Numbered from the stretch's first letter, positions 43,913 to 52,513 are shown. The stretch: 64,000 bases of DNA from JANQQJ01 sp046290575 (GCA_046290575.1 JBKAGX010000001.1:558001-622000), one strand, 5' to 3'. Translations and numbers: made by a program. The notes: generated from the letters alone by a model not told the origin.

Positions 43913-44893
43913 ATGAGGCTTCTGCTGACGCTGCTGGTGTGTGGGTTGGCGCTGTGGGGCGGCCCCGTCTGGGCGCATGACAGCCGCCCGCTCTATGTGG
44001 AGATTGTGGAGCGCGATGGCGGTGCGGTTGACCTGTCCTGGAAGACGCCGGCCACGGTCGCGGATTTCAATCTGCCTGTTGTCGCGCTGGGCGACGGCTG
44101 CAAACGCGCTCTGCCACCGCGTCTTGAGCGTGGGGGGTTGACCGGGCAGGTGGCCTATCATTGTGCCGGGGGCCTTTCCGGGCAGGCGCTGGCAATTGAC
44201 TACCCGCGCTACAACCCGTCGCTTTCGACCATGGTGCGGGTCAATTTCCTGTCCGGTGAGGTGCGGACCCTGCGGGGGAGTCCCAACGAAAGTGTTGTGC
44301 AGATTCCCGAGGCGGAAACCGCCGGCGGTGTCGCCTGGCAATATGGCGTGCTGGGCGTTGAACATATTCTGCTGGGCTATGACCATTTGCTCTTTCTCGC
44401 CTGTCTGGTGCTGATTGCCGGGACCCTGCGGCGTGTCGTCATCACGGTCACCGGCTTTACCCTCGCACATTCGATCACCCTGATCCTGGCCAGCCTGGAC
44501 GTGGTGCGCCTGCCGATCCCGCCCGTGGAAGCGGTCATCGCGCTCAGCATTGTTTTTCTGGCGACCGAGCTGGCGCGGGACCGCCGCGACACGCTGACCT
44601 GGCGGTATCCCATTGCGGTCTCGGCGTCCTTTGGCCTGCTGCACGGTTTCGGCTTTGCTTCCGTGTTGAGCGAAATCGGGCTGCCGTCGCGTGAGGTGTC
44701 GGTGGCGCTGCTGTCTTTTAATCTTGGCGTGGAAGTCGGCCAGCTGATGTTTATTGCGGTGCTGATGCCGCTGCTGGTTTTACTCGGCCGCATTGTCGGC
44801 GATGAGCGGATTGCCCGGCCCGTGGCTTATGTCGTTGGGCCCCTGGCGGCTTTCTGGATGGTCGAACGGATCGCCGGTTTCACCGCCGCATAG
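43913..44893 (+). CDS. HupE/UreJ family membrane protein
   Basis: A 326-residue protein. A signal peptide (MRLLLTLLVCGLALWGGPVWA) leads a short periplasmic domain of about 140 residues. Six or so membrane spans follow, starting GVEHILLGYDHLLFLACLVL and including FTLAHSITLIL and FGLLHGFGFASVL. The His-rich motif H-x4-D-H in span 1 is typical of HupE/UreJ proteins, thought to move nickel or cobalt. The ATG at 43913 is chosen because it starts the signal peptide. No nickel enzyme is present nearby, so the cargo is unclear. Confidence 0.88.
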   Translation: MRLLLTLLVCGLALWGGPVWAHDSRPLYVEIVERDGGAVDLSWKTPATVADFNLPVVALGDGCKRALPPRLERGGLTGQVAYHCAGGLSGQALAIDYPRYNPSLSTMVRVNFLSGEVRTLRGSPNESVVQIPEAETAGGVAWQYGVLGVEHILLGYDHLLFLACLVLIAGTLRRVVITVTGFTLAHSITLILASLDVVRLPIPPVEAVIALSIVFLATELARDRRDTLTWRYPIAVSASFGLLHGFGFASVLSEIGLPSREVSVALLSFNLGVEVGQLMFIAVLMPLLVLLGRIVGDERIARPVAYVVGPLAAFWMVERIAGFTAA

Positions 44894-45050
44894 CTTCGCC
44901 AAGAAGCGGCCGGGCAGACGAACACCGGCATTTTGTGTATAATGACAGGGTTTCGAAGACTTGATGCTTGCGCTGAATGACGTGGCGCCAGATCGCGGTC
45001 GATATGGAAGTTCTTTTCCAATCGATGAACGTGGTTTTGATTCATAAGGT

Positions 45051-45102
45051 TAGAGCGGGCTCGGACATGGAGCCTCTATCGACGTTGCCTGATCACGCTC
45101 TA
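45051..45102. repeat. TAGAGCG...CGCTCTA inverted repeat
   Basis: Seven-base arms TAGAGCG (45051-45057) and CGCTCTA (45096-45102) are separated by 38 bases containing GGACATGGAGCCTCTATCG. It lies just upstream of the DUF2189 gene and could be a dispersed intergenic repeat or a 5'-leader hairpin. Confidence 0.4.
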
Positions 45103-45121
45103 GCGAAACGGGGAACTCGAT

Positions 45122-45910
45122 ATGATTGATGCAACAATGGAACAGGAGGCAGATGCCGCCTATCCGACGATTGAGGCTATTAATGCCTCGGACTTGAAAG
45201 AAGTCCTTAAAGCCGGTGTCGGCGATTTTATGGCGATGCGGACAGATGTGCTGTTCCTGGCGCTGATTTATCCGGTGGTCATGCTGGCAGTCGCGCGGTT
45301 GGCTTTCGGGTCTGGCCTGTTGGAGCTGGTCTTTCCCATGGCAACGGGCCTGGCGCTTCTCGGCCCACTGGTTGCGACGGGTCTTTACGAGATCAGCCGG
45401 CTGCGCGAGCGGGGCGAATTTGTCTCCTGGCGCCAGTCTTTCAGCGTTTTTGCATCGCCGCGCATCTGGGCCGTCCTGACCCTCGGCGTGGGGTTGCTGG
45501 CCATTTTCGTTTTCTGGTTGGCCGCTGCGGCTGCTGTCTATCAGGCGCATTATGGCGACATGGAACCGCCCTCGCTGGCATGGTTCTTCGAAGAAGTGCT
45601 GACCACCGGTAACGGATGGTCGCTGATTATCATCGGCCACGCGGTGGGCGCGGTCTTTGCGGGCGCCGTGCTCGCCATCAGCGCGGTGTCCTTTCCCATG
45701 ATCGTCGACCGGAACTGCACGGCGGTCCGCGCGGTGCTGACATCGCTGAAAGTCTTTGCGGCGAACCCGGTGCCGATGATTCTGTGGGGCCTGATCGTGG
45801 CAGTCTTGATGATGGCCGGCACACTGCCTCTCTTTGTTGGGTTGATCGTCGTGATGCCGGTGCTGGGGCATGCCAGCTGGCACCTTTACCGGCGGACGGT
45901 CACGTTCTAG
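45122..45910 (+). CDS. DUF2189 family integral membrane protein
   Basis: A 262-residue DUF2189 protein with six or so membrane spans (for example FLALIYPVVMLAVARLAFG, AVLTLGVGLLAIFVFWLAAA, LIIIGHAVGAVFAGAVLAIS, MILWGLIVAVLMMAGTLPLF). The N-terminal cytoplasmic stretch IEAINASDLKEVLKAGVGDF and LLGPLVATGLYEISRLRERG are family hallmarks. These proteins are often near cytochrome oxidase or redox genes; the function is unknown. The ATG at 45122 has GGGGAACTC upstream. Monocistronic. Confidence 0.87.
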   Translation: MIDATMEQEADAAYPTIEAINASDLKEVLKAGVGDFMAMRTDVLFLALIYPVVMLAVARLAFGSGLLELVFPMATGLALLGPLVATGLYEISRLRERGEFVSWRQSFSVFASPRIWAVLTLGVGLLAIFVFWLAAAAAVYQAHYGDMEPPSLAWFFEEVLTTGNGWSLIIIGHAVGAVFAGAVLAISAVSFPMIVDRNCTAVRAVLTSLKVFAANPVPMILWGLIVAVLMMAGTLPLFVGLIVVMPVLGHASWHLYRRTVTF

Positions 45911-46029
45911 CAGGTCACTAGTTTGTGCTAATGGTTGACGCGCGGCGCTAGATCGTTCTTCCCTGTACGGGCAGGTCGGGCGAATGTGCCCGTCACATCG
46001 TCTTGGGGACAGGGAAGCACAAACAACGC

Positions 46030-47562
46030 ATGAGCAGGAAAATCCTGAGTGGTGATCGCGAGATCGCCGTCGACCAGACATTGATCAATGCGGCCAGAGC
46101 CGCCTCCGGGTTCGAGGCGCTCGGCCTTCAGCCCGGCGACGCCGTGGCGACCTATCTGCGCAATGACTTCGCTAATTTTGAAGTCAATATCGCGGCGGGC
46201 CTCCTGGGCGTCTACGCGGTGCCGATCAACTGGCATCTGAGCGCAGAGGAAACCGGCTACATTCTTGAAGATTGCGGGGCCAGAGCGCTCGTTGTTCATG
46301 CCGATCTTCTGAAGAACATTGCCGCTGGAATTCCAGAGGGGATAGAGGTTTTTGTCGTGGAGACGCCGCCTGAGATTGCCGCCGCCTATGGCTTGACCGC
46401 GAGCCAGACGGAACCGTCTCCTGGTGCGGTACTTTGGAGCGAATGGACGCATCAGTTCGATATCTTCGAGCCCAGGGATATCGCCTCACCCGGCGCGATG
46501 ATCTATACGTCGGGCACCACCGGCCGGCCCAAGGGCGTGCGCCGCAAGCCCCAATCGCCTGATGAAATGGACGAGTTGTTCCGGGTCATCAATACCGCGT
46601 TCGGGTTGCGGCCCGGTGCGCGCACCATCATCCCCGCGCCGATGTATCATTCAGCGCCCAACTCCTATTCAAGCTTGTCGATCCGTCAGGAGCTGGATGA
46701 AATTGTCCTGATGCCGCGCTTTGATCCTGAAGACCTGCTGCGGCTGATCGAAAAGCACGAGATTACGCATCTACAGACCGTACCGACCATGTTCGTGCGG
46801 TTGCTGAAGTTGGATCCGGAAATCCGCTCCAGATATGACGTCTCGAGCCTTGAGCATGTTGTCCATGCCGCCGCTCCGATCTCACCGGAGGTGAAGGAGG
46901 CGATGATCGAGTGGTGGGGGCCGATTATCAATGAATATTACGGCTCGACTGAGACCGGTTCCGTGGTGTTCTGCACCGCTGAAGACTGGCTGGGCCACCG
47001 CGGCACCGTTGGCAGGCCGATGCCGGGCGTTGAATTGCGGATTCTCGATGATGATGGCAACGACCAGCCGGTCGGTGTGCCCGGCGATGTCTATGTGCGC
47101 ATCACCAGAGGGCCGGACTTCACCTATAACAATGACGATGCCAAACGGAAGAAGGCAGAGCGGCACGGGCTGATCGCCCCGGGCGATATCGGCTATGTGG
47201 ATAAGGACGGGTTCCTCTATCTCTGCGACCGGCGCAACGACATGGTGATTTCCGGGGGTGTGAATATCTATCCGGCAGAGATTGAAGGCTGCTTGATCAA
47301 TCACCCTGAAATTGCCGATTGTGCTGTCTTCGGGATCCCCGATGAGGAATTCGGGGAGTCGCTTGCGGCCTACATACAGCCGCGCCCGGGTGCTGGTATC
47401 GGCGAAGACGAGGTCCGCGCACATGTGCGCGAGCATCTTGCCGCCTATAAGGTGCCTCGGGTGGTCGAGCTGGTTGACGACCTGCCACGCGAAGACTCCG
47501 GTAAAATTTTCAAACGCAAACTGCGCGCGCCCTATTGGGAGGGCCGCGAAAGACAAATCTAA
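46030..47562 (+). CDS. Acyl-CoA synthetase (AMP-dependent ligase, ANL superfamily)
   Basis: A 510-residue ANL-family ligase that activates a carboxylate to its CoA thioester through an acyl-AMP. Motifs are the P-loop YTSGTTGRPKGV, adenine-binding YYGSTETGSVV, the hinge YLCDRRNDMVISGG and the C-terminal catalytic Lys in EDSGKIFKRKLR. The ATG at 46030 is used; a TTG at 46003 lies just upstream but is less likely. It is followed 19 bases later by a GFA gene. It provides CoA activation that would feed the thiolase at 21.3 kb. Confidence 0.92.
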   Translation: MSRKILSGDREIAVDQTLINAARAASGFEALGLQPGDAVATYLRNDFANFEVNIAAGLLGVYAVPINWHLSAEETGYILEDCGARALVVHADLLKNIAAGIPEGIEVFVVETPPEIAAAYGLTASQTEPSPGAVLWSEWTHQFDIFEPRDIASPGAMIYTSGTTGRPKGVRRKPQSPDEMDELFRVINTAFGLRPGARTIIPAPMYHSAPNSYSSLSIRQELDEIVLMPRFDPEDLLRLIEKHEITHLQTVPTMFVRLLKLDPEIRSRYDVSSLEHVVHAAAPISPEVKEAMIEWWGPIINEYYGSTETGSVVFCTAEDWLGHRGTVGRPMPGVELRILDDDGNDQPVGVPGDVYVRITRGPDFTYNNDDAKRKKAERHGLIAPGDIGYVDKDGFLYLCDRRNDMVISGGVNIYPAEIEGCLINHPEIADCAVFGIPDEEFGESLAAYIQPRPGAGIGEDEVRAHVREHLAAYKVPRVVELVDDLPREDSGKIFKRKLRAPYWEGRERQI

Positions 47563-47581
47563 ACCAATCAGGAGCAGGACT

Positions 47582-47986
47582 ATGGAACTGACGGGACATT
47601 GCTATTGCGGTCAGGTGAAGTACAAGGCGACGGGCGATGCCATGATGAAGGCCCAATGCCATTGCCGCGAATGCCAATATATGACGGGCGGTGCGCCCAA
47701 CGTCTTCATCGCCATGCCCAAGGACGGGTTTGAATATGTGGAGGGTGAGCCGGCACAATTCACGCGGAGCGACTTGGATAACCCGGTCACCCGCGAATTC
47801 TGCCCCAATTGCGGCACGCATCTGGCGACACGCCCACCCGGCTTTCCCGCCGTCATCGTCAAGGTTGGTACGCTGGACGACCCTGCCGTAATCGAGAAGC
47901 CGGATATGGCGATCTTTATGGTGGACGCACAGCCGTTCCACGAAGTGCCGGACGGAGTTGCCACCTTCGACCGTTTCCCCGGATAA
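47582..47986 (+). CDS. GFA family zinc-binding protein
   Basis: A 134-residue glutathione-dependent formaldehyde-activating (GFA) family protein. Zinc-binding cysteines are in GHCYCGQVKY, QCHCRECQYMTGG and EFCPNCGTHLA, the full CxC, CxCxxC, CxxC set. The ATG at 47582 has AGGAGCAGG upstream. It is 19 bases after the acyl-CoA synthetase, probably one operon. The family acts on S-hydroxymethylglutathione or unknown small molecules. Formaldehyde release by oxidative demethylation could explain its presence. Confidence 0.9.
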   Translation: MELTGHCYCGQVKYKATGDAMMKAQCHCRECQYMTGGAPNVFIAMPKDGFEYVEGEPAQFTRSDLDNPVTREFCPNCGTHLATRPPGFPAVIVKVGTLDDPAVIEKPDMAIFMVDAQPFHEVPDGVATFDRFPG

Positions 47987-48015
47987 AATCGCCGCGCGTC
48001 ACCAGCGCATATTTG

Positions 48016-48029
48016 CATAGCCTTCTAAG
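48016..48029. promoter_or_regulatory. TTAG-N4-CTA motif, site 1 (CMD-OCD operon)
   Basis: CATAGCCTTCTAAG on the plus strand, read on the minus strand as CTTAG-AAGG-CTATG. It lies 43 bases upstream of the CMD gene at 48072. It is one of six copies in this part of the window, and its flank GCTATGCAAAT matches site 4 at 61170. Confidence 0.65.
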
Positions 48030-48071
48030 CAATCATCGGTAGACTACTCCCGGTGAAGAGGAGGTCGTTTG

Positions 48072-48629
48072 GTGGCGCATGAGATTCCAAGACTGGAGAT
48101 AGACCGGCTGCAGCCGGGTCTGGCGGGTGTGCTCCGTCCCCGTGTTGAGCGTCTGGGCTATCTGGGGGAGTTCTTCAAATGCATGGGGCATCAGCCGGAG
48201 GCGCTGACGGCCTTTATGGACTTTACCGAGAGGTCGAAAGGCGGCCTGGCGGACACGCTCGTCGAGTTGGTCGCGCTGACGGTCGCTGGTGTGACCGGCA
48301 ATGATTACGAACGTCACCAGCATGAGCGGCTGAGCCTGAAGCTTGGTTTGACCAGGGACTGGGTGGCAGCCGTCAACGTCTTGTCACCCGATGATCAACC
48401 ATTGCTGGGTGGCGACGCGCAGGCGGTTCAGCGTCTTGTTCTCGCGGCGGTCGAACGCCAGGGTCATGATGTGTCTGACCTCTTGGGAGATGTCACCGAG
48501 AGATTGGGGCCCGAGAGCGCAGTGGCCGTGCTGTTTCTGATCGGCCGTTACGTTACGCATTCGATGATCGTTAACGCGCTGGCGCTTGAGCCGCCGGTGC
48601 CGTCCATCTTCGACAGGGAGGGGCCATGA
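48072..48629 (+). CDS. Carboxymuconolactone decarboxylase-like (AhpD-fold) protein
   Basis: A 185-residue AhpD/CMD-like helical protein. The family-like stretch is ALTAFMDFTERSKGGLADTLVELVALTVAGV followed by NDYERHQHERLSLKLGL, with His at the usual active-site helix. The CxxC of peroxidase members is absent. The GTG at 48072 is placed seven bases from GAGGAGG; TTG at 48069 is possible. The stop overlaps the next ATG (ATGA). It is the first gene of an operon with OCD and bicupin genes and has a TTAG-N4-CTA site upstream. Confidence 0.82.
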   Translation: MAHEIPRLEIDRLQPGLAGVLRPRVERLGYLGEFFKCMGHQPEALTAFMDFTERSKGGLADTLVELVALTVAGVTGNDYERHQHERLSLKLGLTRDWVAAVNVLSPDDQPLLGGDAQAVQRLVLAAVERQGHDVSDLLGDVTERLGPESAVAVLFLIGRYVTHSMIVNALALEPPVPSIFDREGP

Positions 48630-49612
48630 GCGATCCCGTCTGGCTCACTGAACGCGACGTCGTCGACCTGATGTCGTTGCCGCAAGCCATTGATGCGCTT
48701 AAAGCCGGGCTTCGCTTGCAGGCGTCGGGCGGCGCGCTGCCCATGAGTAAGACCCATGTCGCCTGGGACGGCCATACGCTGCATGCCCTTGGGGCTGCGG
48801 TACCCGGCGCGGGTATCGTCGGCACCAAAACCTGGGCGCACACGGCAGGTGGGGCGACGCCCTTGCTCGTTCTGTGGGACGCTGAAACCGGTGCGTTGGC
48901 GGCGGTTATCGAGGCATTTGCACTTGGCCAGATGCGCACCGGCAGCATGTCAGGCCTCGCCACCCACATCATGGCGGCGCCACAGGCCGATACGATGGCG
49001 ATCATCGGCACGGGAAAGCAGGCGATCACACAGGTCGCGGCGGTGGCCGCCGTCCGGCCGCTCAAGACCGTGCGGGTTTTCAGCCCAACCCGGAAGAACC
49101 GGGAGGCTTTTGCCGAGCGCTTGCAGCAGGCTGATCTGCCGCTCGAGATTGAAGTGGCCGACAGCCTGGCCGCCGCAACCTTCGGTGCCTCAATCATCAC
49201 CCTTGCGACGCGCGCGAAGGAACCGTTCCTCGAAGCTCGAATGATTTCGCCGGGTGCGCATATCAATGCCATCGGGGCGATCACGCCGGAGCGTGAGGAA
49301 GTCCATCAGGATGTCTTTGCGCGCTGTTCGGTGCTCGCTGCTGATGATGTGGCGGCGACCCGCAGACTATCACGCGAATTTTCTACCTATTTCGGCGACG
49401 ATAACGCGGCCTGGCAAGCGGTCACCCCGATCAGCGGGCTGGTCGACGGATGGCAGCGCCCTGCTGATGCGAAACTGACCCTGTTCAAGGCGATGGGGAT
49501 GGGCATTTCCGACCTGGCGCTGGGGATAGATCTGCACAAGAAGGCGAAAACCGAGGGGCGCGGTCGGCCAATTCCGTTGCCTGAACGCGCACCCGTGCGC
49601 CTGACGGCCTAG
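48626..49612 (+). CDS. Ornithine cyclodeaminase/mu-crystallin family protein
   Basis: A 328-residue OCD/mu-crystallin protein. The NAD(P)-binding motif is IIGTGKQAITQV, then TVRVFSPTRKNREAFAERL, and substrate-side residues precede it in GTKTWAHTAGG. Members act as cyclodeaminases, ketimine reductases or dehydrogenases. The ATG at 48626 overlaps the CMD stop. It ends 15 bases before the bicupin. A role in nitrogen-containing ring breakdown is possible, but ketone or imine reduction is equally likely. Confidence 0.9.
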   Translation: MSDPVWLTERDVVDLMSLPQAIDALKAGLRLQASGGALPMSKTHVAWDGHTLHALGAAVPGAGIVGTKTWAHTAGGATPLLVLWDAETGALAAVIEAFALGQMRTGSMSGLATHIMAAPQADTMAIIGTGKQAITQVAAVAAVRPLKTVRVFSPTRKNREAFAERLQQADLPLEIEVADSLAAATFGASIITLATRAKEPFLEARMISPGAHINAIGAITPEREEVHQDVFARCSVLAADDVAATRRLSREFSTYFGDDNAAWQAVTPISGLVDGWQRPADAKLTLFKAMGMGISDLALGIDLHKKAKTEGRGRPIPLPERAPVRLTA

Positions 49613-49627
49613 ACGAAGGACGAAATC

Positions 49628-50224
49628 ATGACCCAAGCCAAATTCATCGACCGAACGGGGCAGCCGCCGCACGGCGTGTCGCCAGAGGGCTACCGCGCCT
49701 CGGACGTCTGGCCACCGATTACTGTCACGGGGGAGGAGATCATGGCTGAGGTCGACCGGCTGGCAGGTCTGCCCGCGCCGCATAATGGCCGCCGGGAGGT
49801 GCAGTTGGTCCACCCCCGCGCCACCGAGCCCGGCTACGGCTTTGCACCGGGCATCGGCGTCACGCTCAGCGTGCTGTTGCCGGGTGAGGCAACGGCGCCT
49901 GTGCGGCACAATTCGACCCAGGTGAATTTTTGTATTCGCGGCTCCGGCCACACGCAGATTGCCGGGCGCACCATTCCGTTTGGTCAGTATCATGTCTGGA
50001 ACCACCCATCCTATCTGATCTATTCGCATGTTAATGACAGCGACGAGGTTCAGGTCCGGTTGACCTATTCCAACGCGCCGCTGCTGGAGATGATGCGGGT
50101 GCATCTGGTTGAAGAAAATCCCGACGAAACCATTCATCCGACTCAGATGGAGGAGACCGGCGACGATCCAAGCCGGCGCAGCCCCTACGGAACCTTCCAG
50201 CTGTCCGAAGATGGCGCCCGGTGA
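49628..50224 (+). CDS. Bicupin dioxygenase-like protein, N-terminal half (ends at in-frame TGA)
   Basis: A 198-residue cupin protein resembling the first half of gentisate 1,2-dioxygenase-type bicupins. The cupin core is VTLSVLLPGEATAPVRHNSTQVNFCIRGSG, with one His where active cupins have two (VRHNST), and a later FGQYHVWNHPSYLIYSH. It ends in SEDGAR at TGA 50222-50224. The same frame continues without a further stop into the second half, so the two look like one 365-codon gene interrupted by a nonsense codon. The ATG at 49628 is the normal start. Confidence 0.78.
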   Translation: MTQAKFIDRTGQPPHGVSPEGYRASDVWPPITVTGEEIMAEVDRLAGLPAPHNGRREVQLVHPRATEPGYGFAPGIGVTLSVLLPGEATAPVRHNSTQVNFCIRGSGHTQIAGRTIPFGQYHVWNHPSYLIYSHVNDSDEVQVRLTYSNAPLLEMMRVHLVEENPDETIHPTQMEETGDDPSRRSPYGTFQLSEDGAR

Positions 50225-50254
50225 TGCGATGAAATCCTGATCAATCCGCCCTCG

Positions 50255-50725
50255 GTGGAATCAAAGCCGCTGCACTGGCCGTGGGAGAAGGTGAAGACCG
50301 AGCTTGATAAGCTCACGGCGCTGGGCAAGGACTATGTCGGGCGGCGGCTCTACCTGCTCTACAATCCGATGACCGGTCGCACCAACGGTACGACGCCGAA
50401 TTTCTTTGCGACCATGACGGTGCGCCCCCCGAAGATTGTCGACCGGCCGCACCGGCACGTGTCAGCAGCGATCAATTACTACTTCAGCGGCAGCGGGCGC
50501 AGCACCGTCGATGGCAAGGTCTATGAGTGGAAGGCTGGCGATCTGATGCTCTCGGCACCTGGCTGGGGCGTGCACAACCATGCGTCTTATGACGAGCCGG
50601 TCTATGAGCTCACCGTGCAGGACCAGCCGCTCAATATCCTCATGGAATCCCTGCTCTGGCAGGAAAGCCTGAAAGAACCCGCCGCCATTCTCGGCGTTGA
50701 AGCCGGGTTCGCGACCAACCGGTAG
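50255..50725 (+). CDS. Bicupin dioxygenase-like protein, C-terminal half
   Basis: A 156-residue cupin half in the same frame as the preceding gene. It contains the full metal triad RPHRHVSAAINYYFSGSG (His-x-His) and VHNHASYDEPVYELTV (third His). The first codon used here, GTG at 50255, has no ribosome site, and the frame is already open from 50225 with protein-like CDEILINPPSVESKPLHW. It is therefore probably the C-terminal half of the bicupin. It could be made by read-through of TGA or by weak re-initiation, or not at all. Confidence 0.7.
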   Translation: MESKPLHWPWEKVKTELDKLTALGKDYVGRRLYLLYNPMTGRTNGTTPNFFATMTVRPPKIVDRPHRHVSAAINYYFSGSGRSTVDGKVYEWKAGDLMLSAPGWGVHNHASYDEPVYELTVQDQPLNILMESLLWQESLKEPAAILGVEAGFATNR

Positions 50726-50788
50726 AAGTGGTGTCATGAAAAACTACCCCGATAGGCTCTCAAATTACCCGGTGCTCCCGCGCCCGCC

Positions 50789-50862
50789 AATCGAGGCGAA
50801 CGGGCTCCCCAAGAATCGGTCGTGTCGAGTGATGCCCCGAAGGGGCGGTGTATCGAGACATG
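50789..50862. repeat. GTGTCGAG/TATCGAGAC inverted-repeat element
   Basis: Contains AATCGAGGCGAACGGGC, TCGTGTCGAGTGATGCC, CCCCGAAGGGG and GTATCGAGACATGAAC. Related to the element at 33931-34052. It lies between the bicupin C-half and the DapA-family gene. Confidence 0.55.
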
Positions 50863-50890
50863 AACAAGGCAAGCTGATTGGAGACTTGTC

Positions 50891-51799
50891 ATGATCGATC
50901 TTGCGCCGGATTTCCTGAAAGGGTCCTACACGCCGGTTATCACGCCGTTTCGCGATGGCGCGGTCGACTATGAAGCGCATGCGCGGCTGGTTGAGTATCA
51001 GATTGCCCAGGGGAGTCACGGCATTCTGGTCAATGGCACGACGGCGGAACCCAGCACGCTGAGCGTTGAGGAACGTAATCGGCTGGTGGACAATGCGATT
51101 GATGTAACTGCTGATCGGGTGCCGGTAGTGGCTGCCACCGGATCGCAGTCGCATGCGGAAACGGTCGCGCTGACCGAGCATGCGGCCAAGGCGGGCGCCG
51201 ACGCGTTGTTGATCGTCACGCCTTATTACATCCGTCCGCCGCAGCGGGGCCTGGTCGCCTATTATGAAGACCTGGCGGCCCGCAGCGATTTGCCGCTGAT
51301 GATCTATCACATTCCCGGCCGCACGGCTGTGTCACTCACCATCGAAACCATGCAGGAAATCGCGGGCAAAGTGCCGCACTTTGTCGGCATCAAGCACGCG
51401 GTTAATGATCTGGGGTTCGTCACCGAGTCGATCGCCGCACTGGGCCCTGAGTTCCGCATATTCGTTGGTCTGGAAGAACTCAGCCTGCCGATGCTGGCGG
51501 TCGGGGCCTGCGGGATGATGAATGCGGTCGGCAATCTGGCCCCCGCCAAGGTCGCGCAACTCTATGAACGCATCGCCGCAGGGGATTTAGACGGTGCCAG
51601 GGCGCTGCACTATGACCTTTTCGAACTCAACAAGTCGGTGTTTTTCGATACCAATCCGATCCCGATCAAATATATGGCCAAGCGCCTCGGCCTGCTGGAT
51701 GGGAACGAACACCGCCTGCCGATGATGCCTGCCACACCGGCGCTCGAAGCGCGCTTGGACGGCGTGCTCGACCGGGCAGGTATGCTGAATTCCGAATAG
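50891..51799 (+). CDS. Dihydrodipicolinate synthase (DapA/NAL) family protein
   Basis: A 302-residue class I aldolase of the DapA family. The N-terminus reads YTPVITPFRDGAVDYEAHARLV. The Thr-Thr pair is in VNGTTAEPSTLS, where the usual GTTGE is altered to GTTAEP. The Tyr is in IYHIPGRTA and the Schiff-base Lys in FVGIKHAV. Members include hydratase-aldolases that cleave benzylidenepyruvates in PAH degradation, which fits the context better than lysine synthesis. The ATG at 50891 is used. It is downstream of the bicupin, separated by a repeat. Confidence 0.9.
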   Translation: MIDLAPDFLKGSYTPVITPFRDGAVDYEAHARLVEYQIAQGSHGILVNGTTAEPSTLSVEERNRLVDNAIDVTADRVPVVAATGSQSHAETVALTEHAAKAGADALLIVTPYYIRPPQRGLVAYYEDLAARSDLPLMIYHIPGRTAVSLTIETMQEIAGKVPHFVGIKHAVNDLGFVTESIAALGPEFRIFVGLEELSLPMLAVGACGMMNAVGNLAPAKVAQLYERIAAGDLDGARALHYDLFELNKSVFFDTNPIPIKYMAKRLGLLDGNEHRLPMMPATPALEARLDGVLDRAGMLNSE

Positions 51800-51981
51800 T
51801 CAGCCGGCTTTTTGTCCGCCACTGTGTGGGTTGAGGACGACGCCTTTCCTTCGACCACCAGAAAACCAGCGCTCAGCTCATCTTTATCGGCGACGCGGAA
51901 CCGTCCGATGGACTGAAAATGGCCCTGATAAACAGCCTTATCGTCCGAGTTGAAAACTCTGACCACCAACTGTGTCCCCAC
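51610..51981 (-). CDS. Possible small protein downstream of the dioxygenase beta subunit
   Basis: A 123-residue open frame starting at GTG 51981, eight bases after the beta-subunit stop. The first ~60 residues (VVRVFNSDDKAVYQGHFQSIG, then RFRVADKDELSAGFLVVEG) look like a real beta-rich protein. The last ~60 residues are antisense to the 3' end of the DapA gene and look like shadow sequence. The true gene may therefore be shorter, frameshifted or absent. It would be the third gene of the Rieske alpha-beta operon. I do not recognise the family. Confidence 0.35.
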   Translation of the reverse strand: MGTQLVVRVFNSDDKAVYQGHFQSIGRFRVADKDELSAGFLVVEGKASSSTHTVADKKPADYSEFSIPARSSTPSKRASSAGVAGIIGRRCSFPSSRPRRLAIYLIGIGLVSKNTDLLSSKRS

Positions 51982-51988
51982 GTCGGGA

Positions 51989-52513
51989 TCAGATGGGATA
52001 GACGAGCGAATTCGGGATCAGGATGGAGTCGTAGATACAGATTTTCGTCTTGAATTTGAGGCGCGTTCCGTCAAGGACGATACTGTCCATATAGTTCCCG
52101 ACATTGAACACTCTTGTTTCTTCATCCGGCATGGTGCGGAAGACGGCGTAGTTCGCCTCGGCTCTGATTTCATCGCCGTCATGCCCGGTAATCCGCAACC
52201 CGCTGACAACATGCCGAAGTTGCCGCGGCAGGTAATAGCTGGTCTCTTGAACCGCGCGTACCCGGTCCAGCAGATAGCCCCTGCTCTCGCACAGGATGGT
52301 GGCCAGCGGCCGGCCGCGCTCATGATTGTCACGGGCGATCACCTTATAGGTGCAGTCGTCGGTGAAGAAATCGGGCCAGCGGTCGATCTCGCCGTTATCG
52401 AGGCAGGCTGCGTAGTCACTCAGCAATTCATCGACCAGCAGCCGTAGCTGCACGGCGGTCAGGCTGTCGAGACTATCGGCCCCCAACAATTCGTCCGCGA
52501 TGCGCAGCCTCAC
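51989..52513 (-). CDS. Aromatic-ring-hydroxylating dioxygenase beta subunit
   Basis: A 174-residue beta subunit of the NTF2/SnoaL-like fold. Family blocks are LLVDELLSDYAACLDNGEIDRWPDFFTDDCTY, then AGLRITGHDGDEIRAEANYAVFRT (approximately) and FKTKICIYDSILIPNSLVYPI. It has no active site of its own but holds the alpha3beta3 oxygenase together. The GTG at 52513 overlaps the alpha-subunit stop by four bases (GTGA). With the upstream alpha subunit this is the only complete two-subunit Rieske oxygenase in the window. Confidence 0.9.
   Translation of the reverse strand: MRLRIADELLGADSLDSLTAVQLRLLVDELLSDYAACLDNGEIDRWPDFFTDDCTYKVIARDNHERGRPLATILCESRGYLLDRVRAVQETSYYLPRQLRHVVSGLRITGHDGDEIRAEANYAVFRTMPDEETRVFNVGNYMDSIVLDGTRLKFKTKICIYDSILIPNSLVYPI

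Noticed and set aside
45050..46081. Minus-strand 343-codon open frame
   Set aside because: Antisense to the DUF2189 gene, rich in His/Arg/Gln as expected of shadow frames.
50222..50227. TGA followed by TGC as a selenocysteine codon in the bicupin
   Set aside because: No selenocysteine insertion hairpin is evident just downstream, and cupins of this family are not known selenoproteins; nonsense mutation or read-through is simpler.
50891..51799. Calling the DapA-family gene 4-hydroxy-tetrahydrodipicolinate synthase (dapA)
   Set aside because: The GTTGE motif is altered and the gene is in a catabolic operon; the family covers many aldolases.
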